NCBI GenBank assembly: GCA_019155205.2
Contig: JAHNZQ020000308.1
Coordinates: 3,115,114-3,176,262 of the forward strand
Origin: Gracilaria vermiculophylla
Taxonomy: Eukaryota; Rhodophyta; Florideophyceae; Gracilariales; Gracilariaceae
DNA length: 61,149 bases
Reading direction: 5' to 3'
The position numbers and the translations under genes were made by a program. Shown piece by piece: positions 41,257-51,800 of the stretch (positions are counted from its first letter, which is position 1; every line of letters starts with the position of its first letter). The notes under the pieces are model-generated. The model was not told the DNA's origin. It did no database searches and was given only the letters and a program-made list of their open reading frames with translations.

Positions 41257-42098
41257 AGTTACATATCTAATTGTAGTATCGATCTACAAAAAATGGGCGA
41301 TGAGAGAAACAGGGCGGCAGAAATGGCCTTGACGGGGAAGTTCGCTACGTCATCAGAGGGGCATGGACGACTTCTGGCGTAGAACGTGTTCGAAGCAAAA
41401 CTCAGATGATAACACTACTATCTACAAAGGGTGATATTTATCGTGGATTCGTCGGTAGTGGCATGAGTGAAGCAACGAATGAAGTTTGGCCAAGTGGCAC
41501 AATGCCACAAGATAATCTGTCCACGCTCCACAGCCCGGCCAGCCTGCCAGTTCTGGTAGCGAGTGCCGGAAGCCTAATGTCTGTCGACGTTTATTTTGCA
41601 AAAATAGTTGGTCGGACTCGACCAAAACTGAAAACTGCGCCTCTCTCGCTATGCCACTCGACCTGTCTCAGGAGGTCAGCAACAGGTTTAGTCCCACTCA
41701 GTAGCACTCTCTTGCGCGGTCTCGAGCGTCGACGACTCTGATTTCTTACTCCTCAGGGCGCAACCGTACGCTCGTGACAAACAGCTTCTTTGTAACTCGA
41801 ACATGTGTTTGTTCCGCAAGAAACTTTTCACAACGCGGAAGCCTCGAACCAAGCCTTGCCCCATCCCAGCGTCCTTTTTCCACCGTGTCTAACCTTTGGT
41901 AGCGAAGATTGAGAACTACTCTTGTTTTAAACTGTTTTATCTCACTGCAAATCTCCTCTCGGAACTAACGTGCCTTCCCTCTTCCGCACCCCTCCTCATT
42001 CATAAGAAGATACCTGCCCTAAGTTTTCTCAACACCAGACCCTGGTGCGAATGTCCTCCACCTTGTGTTTCTTCTGACTTGTATATGCACGTAATGAA
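41257..42098. other. intergenic region between divergent genes
   Basis: This 842-bp region presumably holds the promoters of the COG3 gene (minus) and the K+ channel gene (plus). I see no clear TATA box and no further gene. Confidence 0.45.
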
Positions 42099-45000
42099 AT
42101 GCAAAGTCAGAGCACTTTCGAAGTCACTGCCTCTGATTCCACTACAAACAGAGCGGCTACAAGCGGATTTGTACCTCCAACTTGGAAGGACCTCTCGCAA
42201 TCTATCCAAGTAGCGTTATTCCTGTGGTTTTTCATAGTCGTTACCGCTGTCATTCGCGCGGCATGTCGTCGCTTTTCCCAAACCGACTACTATCGAAAGC
42301 TTAAAGAGAAACAGAAAGACCTTCCCAGAGACTCTCAACATGTGATTATCCGCGTAGCGGTTATTCTTCGAAACATGAGGATTTATCTTGTTCGCAATCG
42401 ACTGCCTGAGGCAGAATATGCACTCCGGATTGGATTACCGAGATCCATCGCAGGCTTCATTGTTTGCATCCTCTATATCTTCAACACATATGTGAAGGGG
42501 ATTCCCACCCAATTCTATGTCTTTCAGTGTGGATATGGCATCGCAATTGCGGTAAATCTCATCCTTTCATTTGTTTATGCCGAAAGACCGCTACTGTTTG
42601 CATTCAGCCTCGGCACAATTGTCGAGGCCATATCTATCCCGAGTCTTCTTCTCTCTTCAGGTGGGCGTTGGTTAAACTTTAACTTTCTCCAAGCTTACTG
42701 CATTTTGGCCGAGTGGTCTATGTTGGAGAAGCATGATATTGTCATGAGAAATACTTCAACTCTTACTCGTTTACTCATCAACCTGTTCCTTCAACTACTT
42801 ACCTTTCTTTTCGTAACTTCTTGTGGTGTTCAGTTTTTCGAACTTCTTGGAGACCCTTCTCAGGTACTGCGTTCAGAAACCTTTCAAATTACTTGGGCAA
42901 ACTCGGTATACTTCGCCGTCGTCACCTTAATGACTGTTGGATATGGTGATTTCGTCCCTTACACATTGTTTGGAAGGATGTGGATCGTATTTCACATAAT
43001 TTTTGCGGCATACCTTGTATCCCGTGAGATCTCTCTTCTCATCGACGCTTTGAAGAGTATGCGAAGAGGAGGTGGCTCATACATCAATTCCAGCGGCACG
43101 GATCATGTTGTTGTCACTGGCAAAGTCAAGTGGGAGTTTCTGCAGCAGTTCGTTAAGGAATTTCTTGCGGAAGGTTCTAATCTTGACACTCGTATCATTG
43201 TTCTTACATCAAATCCCACGTGGACCGATGATGAGTGGCATAAGTTTGTCTCTCACAACCCCTTATTTGACCATCATCTAATATATCTTGATGGCTCTGC
43301 ATTAAAAATGGATGACCTTGGAAGGGCACAAGTTGATTCTGCTAAAGGTGTTTTCGTCCTTGCAGACCCACATCGTCAAGATCCGTATAGGGAAGATTCA
43401 GATATTTTGAAAGCAGTTCTCACCATTCGAAACTACACTGGGCAGGTTCCGATATATGCACTGAATACGCTTGTTGAGTCATCTTTTCAATTTGGTATCG
43501 CGGCAAAGAAAATCCAACCCTCCACAAACTCCGAGCTTCTTCATGCCAATACAAACGGGAGAAGCATTCCCCCGTCTCCCATGCCATGGCCGGCATCGTC
43601 TTCAGATCACATACCAGGTCAAGATCGGAGAGATGCATATTTGAGTCAGGAAGACATAATAGCACACTCCAATGCTGACCAGCATGAAAATACTCTATTC
43701 GGACTTAACCATGGCATGTATTCTGGGGAAGCTGGACTTTTGCAGGGCGCTGAAAATGAAAATGTTGATGACGGCATGTTAACACCGCGGTCGCGAAGGA
43801 CAAGAAAACATGACAATCGGGCTAGTGAGAGCTTGTGTATGCAGGAAATAGAGACTGTGCTATTAGCGGAGAACACGTTTTGCAATGGGCTAAGCACCCT
43901 GATAGCCAATGCGACACTTCGCATTGCCCCGCAATCTAGCCGAAACGACCGACCCTGGCTTATCGAGTACAAGTTGGGAGCAGAGTGCGGTATTCAAGAA
44001 TTTCTCATACGTCAAGAAATGGACGGAATCAAGTATGGAAAGATTGCAACAATTTTTCAAGATTACGGTCTTGTTCTCTTGGCTGTTAGAGCTAATACAA
44101 AAGACGACTGGTCTGTGTTGAGGACGGACACAGTTCTGGAGGGGGGAATGTCGACAATGGCGATGACATATCATGATCCGATTGTCATAGATCGAATAGC
44201 AGATTTAGCCGCGCAGTTTATTCGTGAGCACGTTCGAACAAAGATAAGAAGCAACGCGAGAGCCTCAGGGTCTAAACCAAGCAAAGATCCTTCCAGTACT
44301 GTGAAAAAACATGATACACATATCCGCTCGGTATCGGAAGGTGCCCCAAGCGAAGGGTCTGCTTTGCGTCAGGCATCTGAAGCGCAACGGATCAAAGAAT
44401 TAAATTCGGCCAACACTTCAGAATCTGAATCAAGACTTGATTCATCGGTTCCAAGAGGAGGTTCTAGTCAAAGTACGGGCCAAGCTATTAGCCAGAAGCC
44501 GAAGAATACTGGCAAATCATCTCTGTCAAGATCACTTTCAGTATCTACCTCCAGGTCTAAACAGCCTGGAATCAGGGATGCCGATGACGGCTATGAACAT
44601 TCTCGCGAACCTGATGCGTCGTCTGGGAAAAAGACTAGTGGGCCAGCAAAGCCTCGAAGCCAGTCTGGTGTACCAGTGACGGTGAAGCAATCTCCAACTC
44701 GGAAACTTGTCTATACGAGCGTTGACAAACTTCCGGCTGCTCTTCGAGGGCATGTTATAGTTTGCTTGGAAGGCGAAAGCCCGCTTCTTACATTAGAAGC
44801 TCTTCTTCGCCGAATATGGATGCCGAGAAGTGGTCAGAAAAAAAAAGCACCTGTGGTCGTAGTGCACCCTCGGTTTCCCAAGTCGTACATTCGAGCGTTG
44901 CAAAGAGAGGGCGATCATTTATTTCTTCTGCAGGGTAATTCTCTTTCTTTAGAGACTTTGCGTCAAGCTCAGTATCAAAGTGCAAGAGCTGTTCTCATAA

Positions 45001-46337
45001 TCACATCCGAGAGCAATGACGCCAAGGGTCATGGCTCAACTGATTCAAAAGCTATCTTCACGGTTATGACCCTTGATTCGCTGTTGGCTGGTCGTGATAC
45101 ATTCGTATGCTGCATTCTAGATGCCGAAGAGTCACTTCAACTTCTGAGGGCCCCAAAGCAGCCAAGACGAGTGGGCGTAAATTTAGGCGAACAACGTGAG
45201 CCAGATGTGTTTAACTTGTCAGCCGTTTACGAACGTTCTGGCACGCCTGGAGGGCCGAAGCGAATTGCATCAACAATCGGCTTTGTCAAGAGTCGATCTT
45301 CAACGCCTTTTGCTTCAGAATACGGTAGTTTTGCTCCGTATGGTGCACTTGGGCTCGGTTTTGGAGTTCAGGAAGATGGTCATCGAGGTTTCCCGAGTAG
45401 AAGTGGAAAAGCTATGAAGTTGCGATTAAAAGGAATGTCAAGATCTAGCAGTATGCGAATGGATGGAGATTCGAGTGACGAAGAGTTTCAATCCGGCTAC
45501 GAACTGTACCGCTCACAAGAACAGCATTACCACGTTCAGTACCATCAGCAAATGTCGCGGGAAGAGTTATACGAAAGGCAGCGATATGCATCTGGAGAAA
45601 TGGTCATTTCTTCTTTGTTTACAGCGCTACTAGCCCGAGATTACACTGACCCTGGATACATACGGCTGATACGACAGCTAATTGGGGCTTCATCTTCATC
45701 CAATGGTAGTTGGATTCGACAAGTGGACATTCCCGAATCTTGGACTCGTGCAGAGAATGAAATCAATGAAAGAACATATAGAGATGCTTCTATCCAATTG
45801 TTGAAGATGGGATGCATCGCTTTAGGTCTTTATCGCTCTGGAGACGCGCCTGTACGAGTTGAAATTCAAAAAGAGCAGCCTGGTAATGGAGAACGAAAAG
45901 GTTGGGATCGGCGAGCTGATGAAGTTATCTACTACGAAGAGGAGGATATTTCTAGGCTTCGTAGGGACGTGGAGTCAAGAAGTATGGCCAGTCAAGTAAT
46001 TTCTCGTGCTGAATATGCCGCCCGTGTTCATGGTCGAGTAGCTGTCGGTCGCCATGCTCAAGAAATTCCAGTAGGGAAACCCGCAGCAGTCGATGGTGGT
46101 ACTTTTCATGATAGTGCATCACCGGGTGAGCAGAGCGATGATGCATTTGACGAAATGTACTACACTTGCCCTACAACAAAACGTCAAATTTACTACAAGG
46201 AAGCTATTGACGGAGCAAATGTTCTGCCATATGTGTATAGTTGCCCAGAACCGTATTCGCTTGTAGCTGCTAGCGACGCTGTATTTGTGCTCTGTGATCC
46301 AAAACGAGAACTTCCAGCAAACTGGGATGACGATTAA
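42099..46337 (+). CDS. Slo/BK-type potassium channel alpha subunit with two RCK domains
   Basis: This 1412-residue channel has an N-terminal membrane helix (about 35-55), then S1-S4, S5, the pore with selectivity filter T279-V-G-Y-G-D284, and S6 (MWIVFHIIFAAYLV). RCK1 starts at DHVVVTGKVKWEFL (about 340) and includes the LADPHRQDP.REDSD and LTIRNYTGQVPIYAL blocks known from BK channels. The segment around FCNGLSTLIANATLRIA continues RCK1. RCK2 begins at HVIVCLEGESPLLTLEALL (about 885) with FLLQGNSLSLETLRQAQY. Long Ser-rich linkers make it longer than animal BK (about 1100-1200). The S4 region (LQAYCILAEWSML) lacks regularly spaced Arg, so voltage sensing may be weak and ligand gating dominant. 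No classical poly-Asp calcium bowl was recognised. It is intronless. Confidence 0.88.
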   Translation: MQSQSTFEVTASDSTTNRAATSGFVPPTWKDLSQSIQVALFLWFFIVVTAVIRAACRRFSQTDYYRKLKEKQKDLPRDSQHVIIRVAVILRNMRIYLVRNRLPEAEYALRIGLPRSIAGFIVCILYIFNTYVKGIPTQFYVFQCGYGIAIAVNLILSFVYAERPLLFAFSLGTIVEAISIPSLLLSSGGRWLNFNFLQAYCILAEWSMLEKHDIVMRNTSTLTRLLINLFLQLLTFLFVTSCGVQFFELLGDPSQVLRSETFQITWANSVYFAVVTLMTVGYGDFVPYTLFGRMWIVFHIIFAAYLVSREISLLIDALKSMRRGGGSYINSSGTDHVVVTGKVKWEFLQQFVKEFLAEGSNLDTRIIVLTSNPTWTDDEWHKFVSHNPLFDHHLIYLDGSALKMDDLGRAQVDSAKGVFVLADPHRQDPYREDSDILKAVLTIRNYTGQVPIYALNTLVESSFQFGIAAKKIQPSTNSELLHANTNGRSIPPSPMPWPASSSDHIPGQDRRDAYLSQEDIIAHSNADQHENTLFGLNHGMYSGEAGLLQGAENENVDDGMLTPRSRRTRKHDNRASESLCMQEIETVLLAENTFCNGLSTLIANATLRIAPQSSRNDRPWLIEYKLGAECGIQEFLIRQEMDGIKYGKIATIFQDYGLVLLAVRANTKDDWSVLRTDTVLEGGMSTMAMTYHDPIVIDRIADLAAQFIREHVRTKIRSNARASGSKPSKDPSSTVKKHDTHIRSVSEGAPSEGSALRQASEAQRIKELNSANTSESESRLDSSVPRGGSSQSTGQAISQKPKNTGKSSLSRSLSVSTSRSKQPGIRDADDGYEHSREPDASSGKKTSGPAKPRSQSGVPVTVKQSPTRKLVYTSVDKLPAALRGHVIVCLEGESPLLTLEALLRRIWMPRSGQKKKAPVVVVHPRFPKSYIRALQREGDHLFLLQGNSLSLETLRQAQYQSARAVLIITSESNDAKGHGSTDSKAIFTVMTLDSLLAGRDTFVCCILDAEESLQLLRAPKQPRRVGVNLGEQREPDVFNLSAVYERSGTPGGPKRIASTIGFVKSRSSTPFASEYGSFAPYGALGLGFGVQEDGHRGFPSRSGKAMKLRLKGMSRSSSMRMDGDSSDEEFQSGYELYRSQEQHYHVQYHQQMSREELYERQRYASGEMVISSLFTALLARDYTDPGYIRLIRQLIGASSSSNGSWIRQVDIPESWTRAENEINERTYRDASIQLLKMGCIALGLYRSGDAPVRVEIQKEQPGNGERKGWDRRADEVIYYEEEDISRLRRDVESRSMASQVISRAEYAARVHGRVAVGRHAQEIPVGKPAAVDGGTFHDSASPGEQSDDAFDEMYYTCPTTKRQIYYKEAIDGANVLPYVYSCPEPYSLVAASDAVFVLCDPKRELPANWDDD

Positions 46338-46868
46338 TGAAGATGCCAAAGCTTAGATATTTTCTTCCGTTCAATGGCCAATTGGTTCTTTTCGTTTTAC
46401 TGCTGTCCAGTGGTCTTAATTTGAGAAAGCGATTGTTTGTTTGAGACACATTTTTTTCTCTTCATTCAGTCCGGAAAATCTTTGAAGCTAATGTTCATTC
46501 GTGTTTGTCTGACTTTTTTTGCTCTCTTCTGTTAGCATCCTCTTTTCAGCATGCAGGCACTAAGAGAGCAAGGATTGCTGTTTCCTGACCCGCAAGGAAA
46601 GCAACACACTGGTTTCTTATGCCTTTAAACAGGCTCACAAATAAAATTTACGTGGTCGTCTTGTACAAGTCTAAATTTCTGATGCCCACGGTGACTAACG
46701 TACCTTCGTAGATACGCAATCTGCTTTAAAAGTCTGCGAATCAACATTGTACGTATCACTTGACATGACATTCAGTGTTGGGCTAGCGTCCGAAAGTGAT
46801 GCAAGTGTAATCGCCATGATTTCCAGACTTCAGCCTGAATGAGTTTAGATAAAATTGCCGCACTCCTG
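46338..46868. other. shared 3' flank of convergent genes
   Basis: This 531-bp stretch between the stop codons of the K+ channel and the chondroitin-type glycosyltransferase genes has no supported gene. An ACAAATAAAATT block near 46638 may be a polyadenylation signal for the channel transcript. Confidence 0.4.
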
Positions 46869-48314
46869 TCATCCAGGCGGGTCCCCTATGCGTTCCAACT
46901 CATCGAAAAATCTATTCACATCAGGTATGGCCTTCAGTAAAGCAGGACCAATCTTCAACGGGTGTCCCATTGTGACAAAGTTTGTCTTCATACAATCAGC
47001 AAAAGCTTGAGAAGTTTTGTCGCAATTCTTGGCATGCCATCGATGAAGCAATGCTGGCTCTACAGCCCGGAAAGCAACTAGATTTGATGTGTTTCTAAAA
47101 AGTTCGAACTGATAGACATCTTCCGAACCCCATCCCTGAAACCTTGTTTCAGCATCATCATATGCACCCACCGTCTGAAAGTCTCCCTTCCGCACACATG
47201 TCATTCCAAAGCTAGTTTTCCTCCAAAAGCCATTTCTTTCGGTGATCACAGGTTTTGAGTTTGCGTATGGATAGAGGCTGTAAAATACAGGGTAATACAC
47301 TTGAGATCCAAGAATACTATTGTGTCGACACCTTTCAAAGAAAGAAGGAAGAACGATCATATCAACGTCACAATGCATTGTTACTGCGTCATCCCTCGGA
47401 ACTAACTTTGAAGCTTCCCGAAGTGCCACCCCTCTCGAAAATTGATGAAATTGATCACCGTCATTTTCATGCAGCACCACACGCTTTTGCTCGTCGGGAA
47501 ACGTTGCGAATACTTCATCCTTCAACCGGTTAACATCGTGAATGTCCTGCAGACCGCCCCTTAGAACCGACACGATAAGAACAATGTTTTCCTTGTATCG
47601 AGTGCGAAGAAGGAGAAAATTGCTGAAAAACAATTTTAGTCTTTCAGCCCTTGATTTGTATGGAAGCAATATGTAAACAGTATCGGAATTCAATGAAGCC
47701 GATATTGATGTAAAACAGCCGGAATCAAAGCCTTTGCATACTAGCAGTGAATATGTTTGGTTTCGAGCAGAATAGTTCACAACATATTGAAGACCTCGAA
47801 GCCTATCCAAACGATGGTGGACATAGTTCAGTTTTACGAAAGAGGTCGCAATGTTATATGGGACCACAGGACGAGCTTTAAATTTTACACTCGAAGCGGC
47901 GATGGCCTGTAAGTGTGAGAGGTCTAATGATAGCTCTCTTGCATACTGCGGAACGTTCCATTTCATATCCGACCAAGCTGGATACAATGCCCCCGATATT
48001 AGAGTGTCCCATACGTCTTCTTGAAAGCGGTTTTCAAAATCATTTTCGATTCGCCCCAGCTTTTTTTGTTCCATCACAAACGGGTCGAAACTATCAAGAG
48101 CCTTCCGCGGCGATATGGAACATACTGAAAGGGGATACTTGTCATCACTTCTCGCGCGAAATTTTCGATGAAGAACGAATAACAGTAGGCACAGCAAACC
48201 AAGGCAAAAGCGAAATGAAAGAAAACAATTCTTGATAGGATATGCCTTTCTCCATCGGCGAAGAACTCGTTTTGGCGGAAGAGCCAAATTACCAACAGGA
48301 ATGTATACGTGCAT
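46869..48314 (-). CDS. chondroitin N-acetylgalactosaminyltransferase-like glycosyltransferase
   Basis: The 481-residue type II membrane protein has a membrane anchor at about 33-48 (FRFCLGLLCLLLFVL) and a luminal GT-A fold. Catalytic motifs are the metal-binding D316-V-D318 in MHCDVDMIVLPSFFERCR, the acceptor-side stretch SFGMTCVRKGDFQTVGAYDD, and G-W-G-S-E-D-V-Y about residue 395 followed by LLHRWHAKNC. This matches the CSGALNACT/chondroitin synthase group (GT7-like C-terminal domain), which adds GalNAc or galactose-type sugars to glycosaminoglycans in animals. In red algae such enzymes have been proposed as candidates for sulfated galactan synthesis, but this is unproven. It is convergent with the K+ channel gene. 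The ATG at 48314 directly precedes the basic cytosolic tail. Confidence 0.8.
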   Translation of the reverse strand: MHVYIPVGNLALPPKRVLRRWRKAYPIKNCFLSFRFCLGLLCLLLFVLHRKFRARSDDKYPLSVCSISPRKALDSFDPFVMEQKKLGRIENDFENRFQEDVWDTLISGALYPAWSDMKWNVPQYARELSLDLSHLQAIAASSVKFKARPVVPYNIATSFVKLNYVHHRLDRLRGLQYVVNYSARNQTYSLLVCKGFDSGCFTSISASLNSDTVYILLPYKSRAERLKLFFSNFLLLRTRYKENIVLIVSVLRGGLQDIHDVNRLKDEVFATFPDEQKRVVLHENDGDQFHQFSRGVALREASKLVPRDDAVTMHCDVDMIVLPSFFERCRHNSILGSQVYYPVFYSLYPYANSKPVITERNGFWRKTSFGMTCVRKGDFQTVGAYDDAETRFQGWGSEDVYQFELFRNTSNLVAFRAVEPALLHRWHAKNCDKTSQAFADCMKTNFVTMGHPLKIGPALLKAIPDVNRFFDELERIGDPPG

Positions 48315-48805
48315 TAGTTCGTTGTCTGATCACGGGTAGTACAGCCGATTGCAGTATTCTACAGTTAGAGAGATGAGAAATGCCAGCATCGAAACGTGAT
48401 GTCGTCTCACATTTCCATGGGGTTTTCAGAGTTGGTAGGTCCAGTGCTTTAGTGATAAGAGTCACTTGGCCATTTTGCTCGATTCTTCTGTAGCTTCGTG
48501 CATCACTGAGGCTGTTGGCTTACAACAGTCAAATGAAAAAAATAGGGCCCGTCATTTGCAGTGATTCTATACGCATCACTGAGTGATCGACCGAACATAT
48601 TCCTATTCCAAAATACAGGGGCCGCAATCCACACCTCAGAATCCTTGATCTGCGAAAGACGGTTTAGCTCGAAAAAAGCTTGCACCCATAACAAGATAAA
48701 GGGAGGGTCGGACATTCACAAGAATACTGGCGATAACCTAGAATGCTTGTTCTTTCCCTACCCAAGTCCGTGCCACGATAGTCAAATGCATTCGAGTGGA
48801 TCCAT
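48315..48805. other. intergenic stretch without supported gene
   Basis: This 491-bp region contains the promoter of the glycosyltransferase gene and the 3' flank of the nucleoporin gene, both on the minus strand. No motif was recognised. Confidence 0.45.
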
Positions 48806-51800
48806 TTAAGCCACGTTCATGTCACTCAACTGCCGTTCGAGAATCTCGAACCTTTCCATTATTGTTGTTGCGGCTGGATCTGATAACGCTCGGAGCTTGC
48901 TCTTACAAAGCGTAATTGTGCGTTGAACCTTATCACATTCAGATATAGTTGTTGTTCGTTTTGAGACCATTAAGCCCTTCTGTTCTCGATGCCATGCTAT
49001 AATTGCCCTTTCCGTAGCTTTTAAGAGGTGAAACTGGGCTTCAATATCTGACCATGACCAAGGTGAGAAGCCAGAAAGCTGACTGCTTTCCATCATTTTG
49101 CGATATCCTTCTATAATATCAGATAATGGAATCCCGATGCTCTTCATGACGGACACAACCCAGTCTTCAATGCTACTCCATGGGCCATTGTTACGGTTTT
49201 CGAAAGCAAGAAATTCCATAACTTCCATGACAAAGCTTACTGGAAAGACAAAATCGCACGGATAGAACTCTCTTCCTAGCTTTTGCACCCTATCGGCAAC
49301 TGAAGAAGGTGTGTTCGAGATATTGAATTCCCTGTAGATGATTTCCCTCCAAAGACCCCTGACGAACGCATCATCCCTATGTGATCCACATCTGAATGCC
49401 TCTAGACAAGATTCATGTAGTTTGTATGGGCGCGCATATCGATTGAAGAGAGTGGATAAGCTCAGTATATTACCGTCTAAATCTTTCAATGCTTTGATGA
49501 CTTCTTCATTTGGAGGGTGGTGTCGCTTCAACTCTTCCTTCACACGCAATTGCACCTTGGCTACATCCATGAAGTCAGTAATCTCTGCTAACAAAAGATT
49601 TGCTCTGCTATCACCTTTTGATAGAGCCGTCTTTGCACTGTGAAGAGCACAAGAAAGCTGATTTAGTCGATCAATAAGTCCCATGTCATTTTCTGACTCA
49701 CACAGATTCAGCAAGACCCCAGCCGCTTCTAGATAGCGCTCATGTCGTGCGCAATATTTCCATAGAACATCCCAAGCTTGCTTTTCCTCCAAAAATCGTT
49801 CTAAGTGTGGAGACAAATGTGCAATTATCAGCTCTCTGCCTGAGTCCGATTGGAGCAAGAAAGTATATAAGCTTCGAAGAAACAACTCTGATTTGGCCGT
49901 TAACACGGTCTGCATAATGGTGCTTTTCAATGCGACCTTACTGTCATGATGCAAGTCAACAAAGCTTTTCAACACATCCAAAATACAATGGTACGCCAGA
50001 TTCGCTCGATCTTCGTTGCCCTTGGCTTCAGCAGATTTCCCAACAGTTAAAGCCACGTCGACGAATGGCAATTCTCCATGAACAGCCTTGAAATCTTCAC
50101 ACAAAGAGGCTATATCAAATATTCTATCTGGAACTTGTTTCAGCATTCTCGCTGCTTCCTCTGCCGTCTTCAGAGCTGTGGTCCAAGTTAACGCCGGACC
50201 AGAAGCTATAGCCGTCATACCCAAACGCGAATCGTAGTTTCCGTCTAGAATCTCGTTCTGTGGTATCTCAAACTGTACATTACTAACACTTTGTACCGCT
50301 TGTTTCAAGAGTGCGAGAGCACGGTGTAGATCAACATCAGCGTCTCCAAAATAGCTTGGACAACGATCTTGTAACATTCTCCCGACTGATGAAACTGCAG
50401 CCGCTCCGTCACGATAACTGCTGAATATTGCTTCAATTAAAGCAGATGATAGGACACGCCCTTCCTCGGAAACGGCTAGGTCACAAAATCTCATAGTTAC
50501 CAAGAGCCGACGGCTTTCAGATGGCATCGAGACTGATAATCGATGGATCTGATGATCCGATAAAATCATCAATAACGCTAGTGCCTCGATGCTTCGAGAG
50601 ATAAGATTCTTCAGTGAGATGATTGACTGAGCCTCAGCTCGACGGGCCTCCCCTGTTTTTTTCAGCTGGTACAAGCCCCGGTTGATTATACTTCGCTCTT
50701 TAACACGACCTTCTCGGTTTGCGAAATATGAAAACGTTCTCTGGCGACTATTCGGAGTACCGTCCTGCATAGGATCTTCACTCTTTAGATCATCCCCAAA
50801 GTCTTTCTCCATGTCTGGAAGCATCGAATCTGGTGGATATTTTTCAAGAAATGTAATGAGCAATAAAAGTCTCTCACGTACATCAGTTATGAGCTCACGA
50901 GAAGCACTTAAATACTGATAAGCATTCGGGTCTTGGTCCGCTGTTATTTTCTGTGTCCAGATAGGGTGAAGTGTCTTGGCAAGGTACCATGTCAATCCAT
51001 CATGTGCTCCGGAAAAACGAGGCAGCGGAACAGAATGAATTGAGGGGCGTCCAACATCGAAGCCTCTAGATCCGTTCGGATCTCTCATGAAACTGTTTGA
51101 AATATACTGAGTTCTTTCTCGTCCTTCCCCCTGTTGCGCAAGGCGGTCATTGCTTCCTGTCTGAGGTTTTCCATGTTGTAATTGGCTCCCGTAATTATAA
51201 AAAACTTTAGCTGCTGTTGCAGATAACTTTGGATTTGTAATAGATATCTCCAGGCACACAGAACAAGCTTCAACGGCACCGTAGCGAGAAAAAAAGGCAC
51301 CTATATCTGCGTGTGATCCTCCTCCAGCGGAGAGTATCTCTCGCATACGATCTATTGGTTGTATTCTTTCATATAAATGCATAGCACTGGATGTCAAAAC
51401 CCAGAACAAGTTTGGCGCTTCATGGTTCACTCTCGAATCTGTCGAAGAATCCGGCGCAGTCCCAGCGATGGCGAATGTCCTTTTGGGAGTTCTCTGACGA
51501 GATCCAAACCCGTCATACACACCCCTTCCAGAGGTACTCGGGGTCTCAATATTTGCTGAGCCGTTGGTGGCTTGTTCGTCTGAAGAACTTAGGAAGACAT
51601 CAAAAACCACTTCAGTTGTTTTCATTGCACCCTGACAAGCATCAGCCCTAGAAAGTCCAGCAGCCGCCAAACTTGCGTCCGGAAAGATTGTTATTAATCG
51701 ATCTGATTCCTTCTCTCGAAGATCGGCAAGCACTGCCGTCCCATTTTCACACCACGCCATATGCACACATGGTCTAGTCGTTTTGATACTCTTATCAGGA

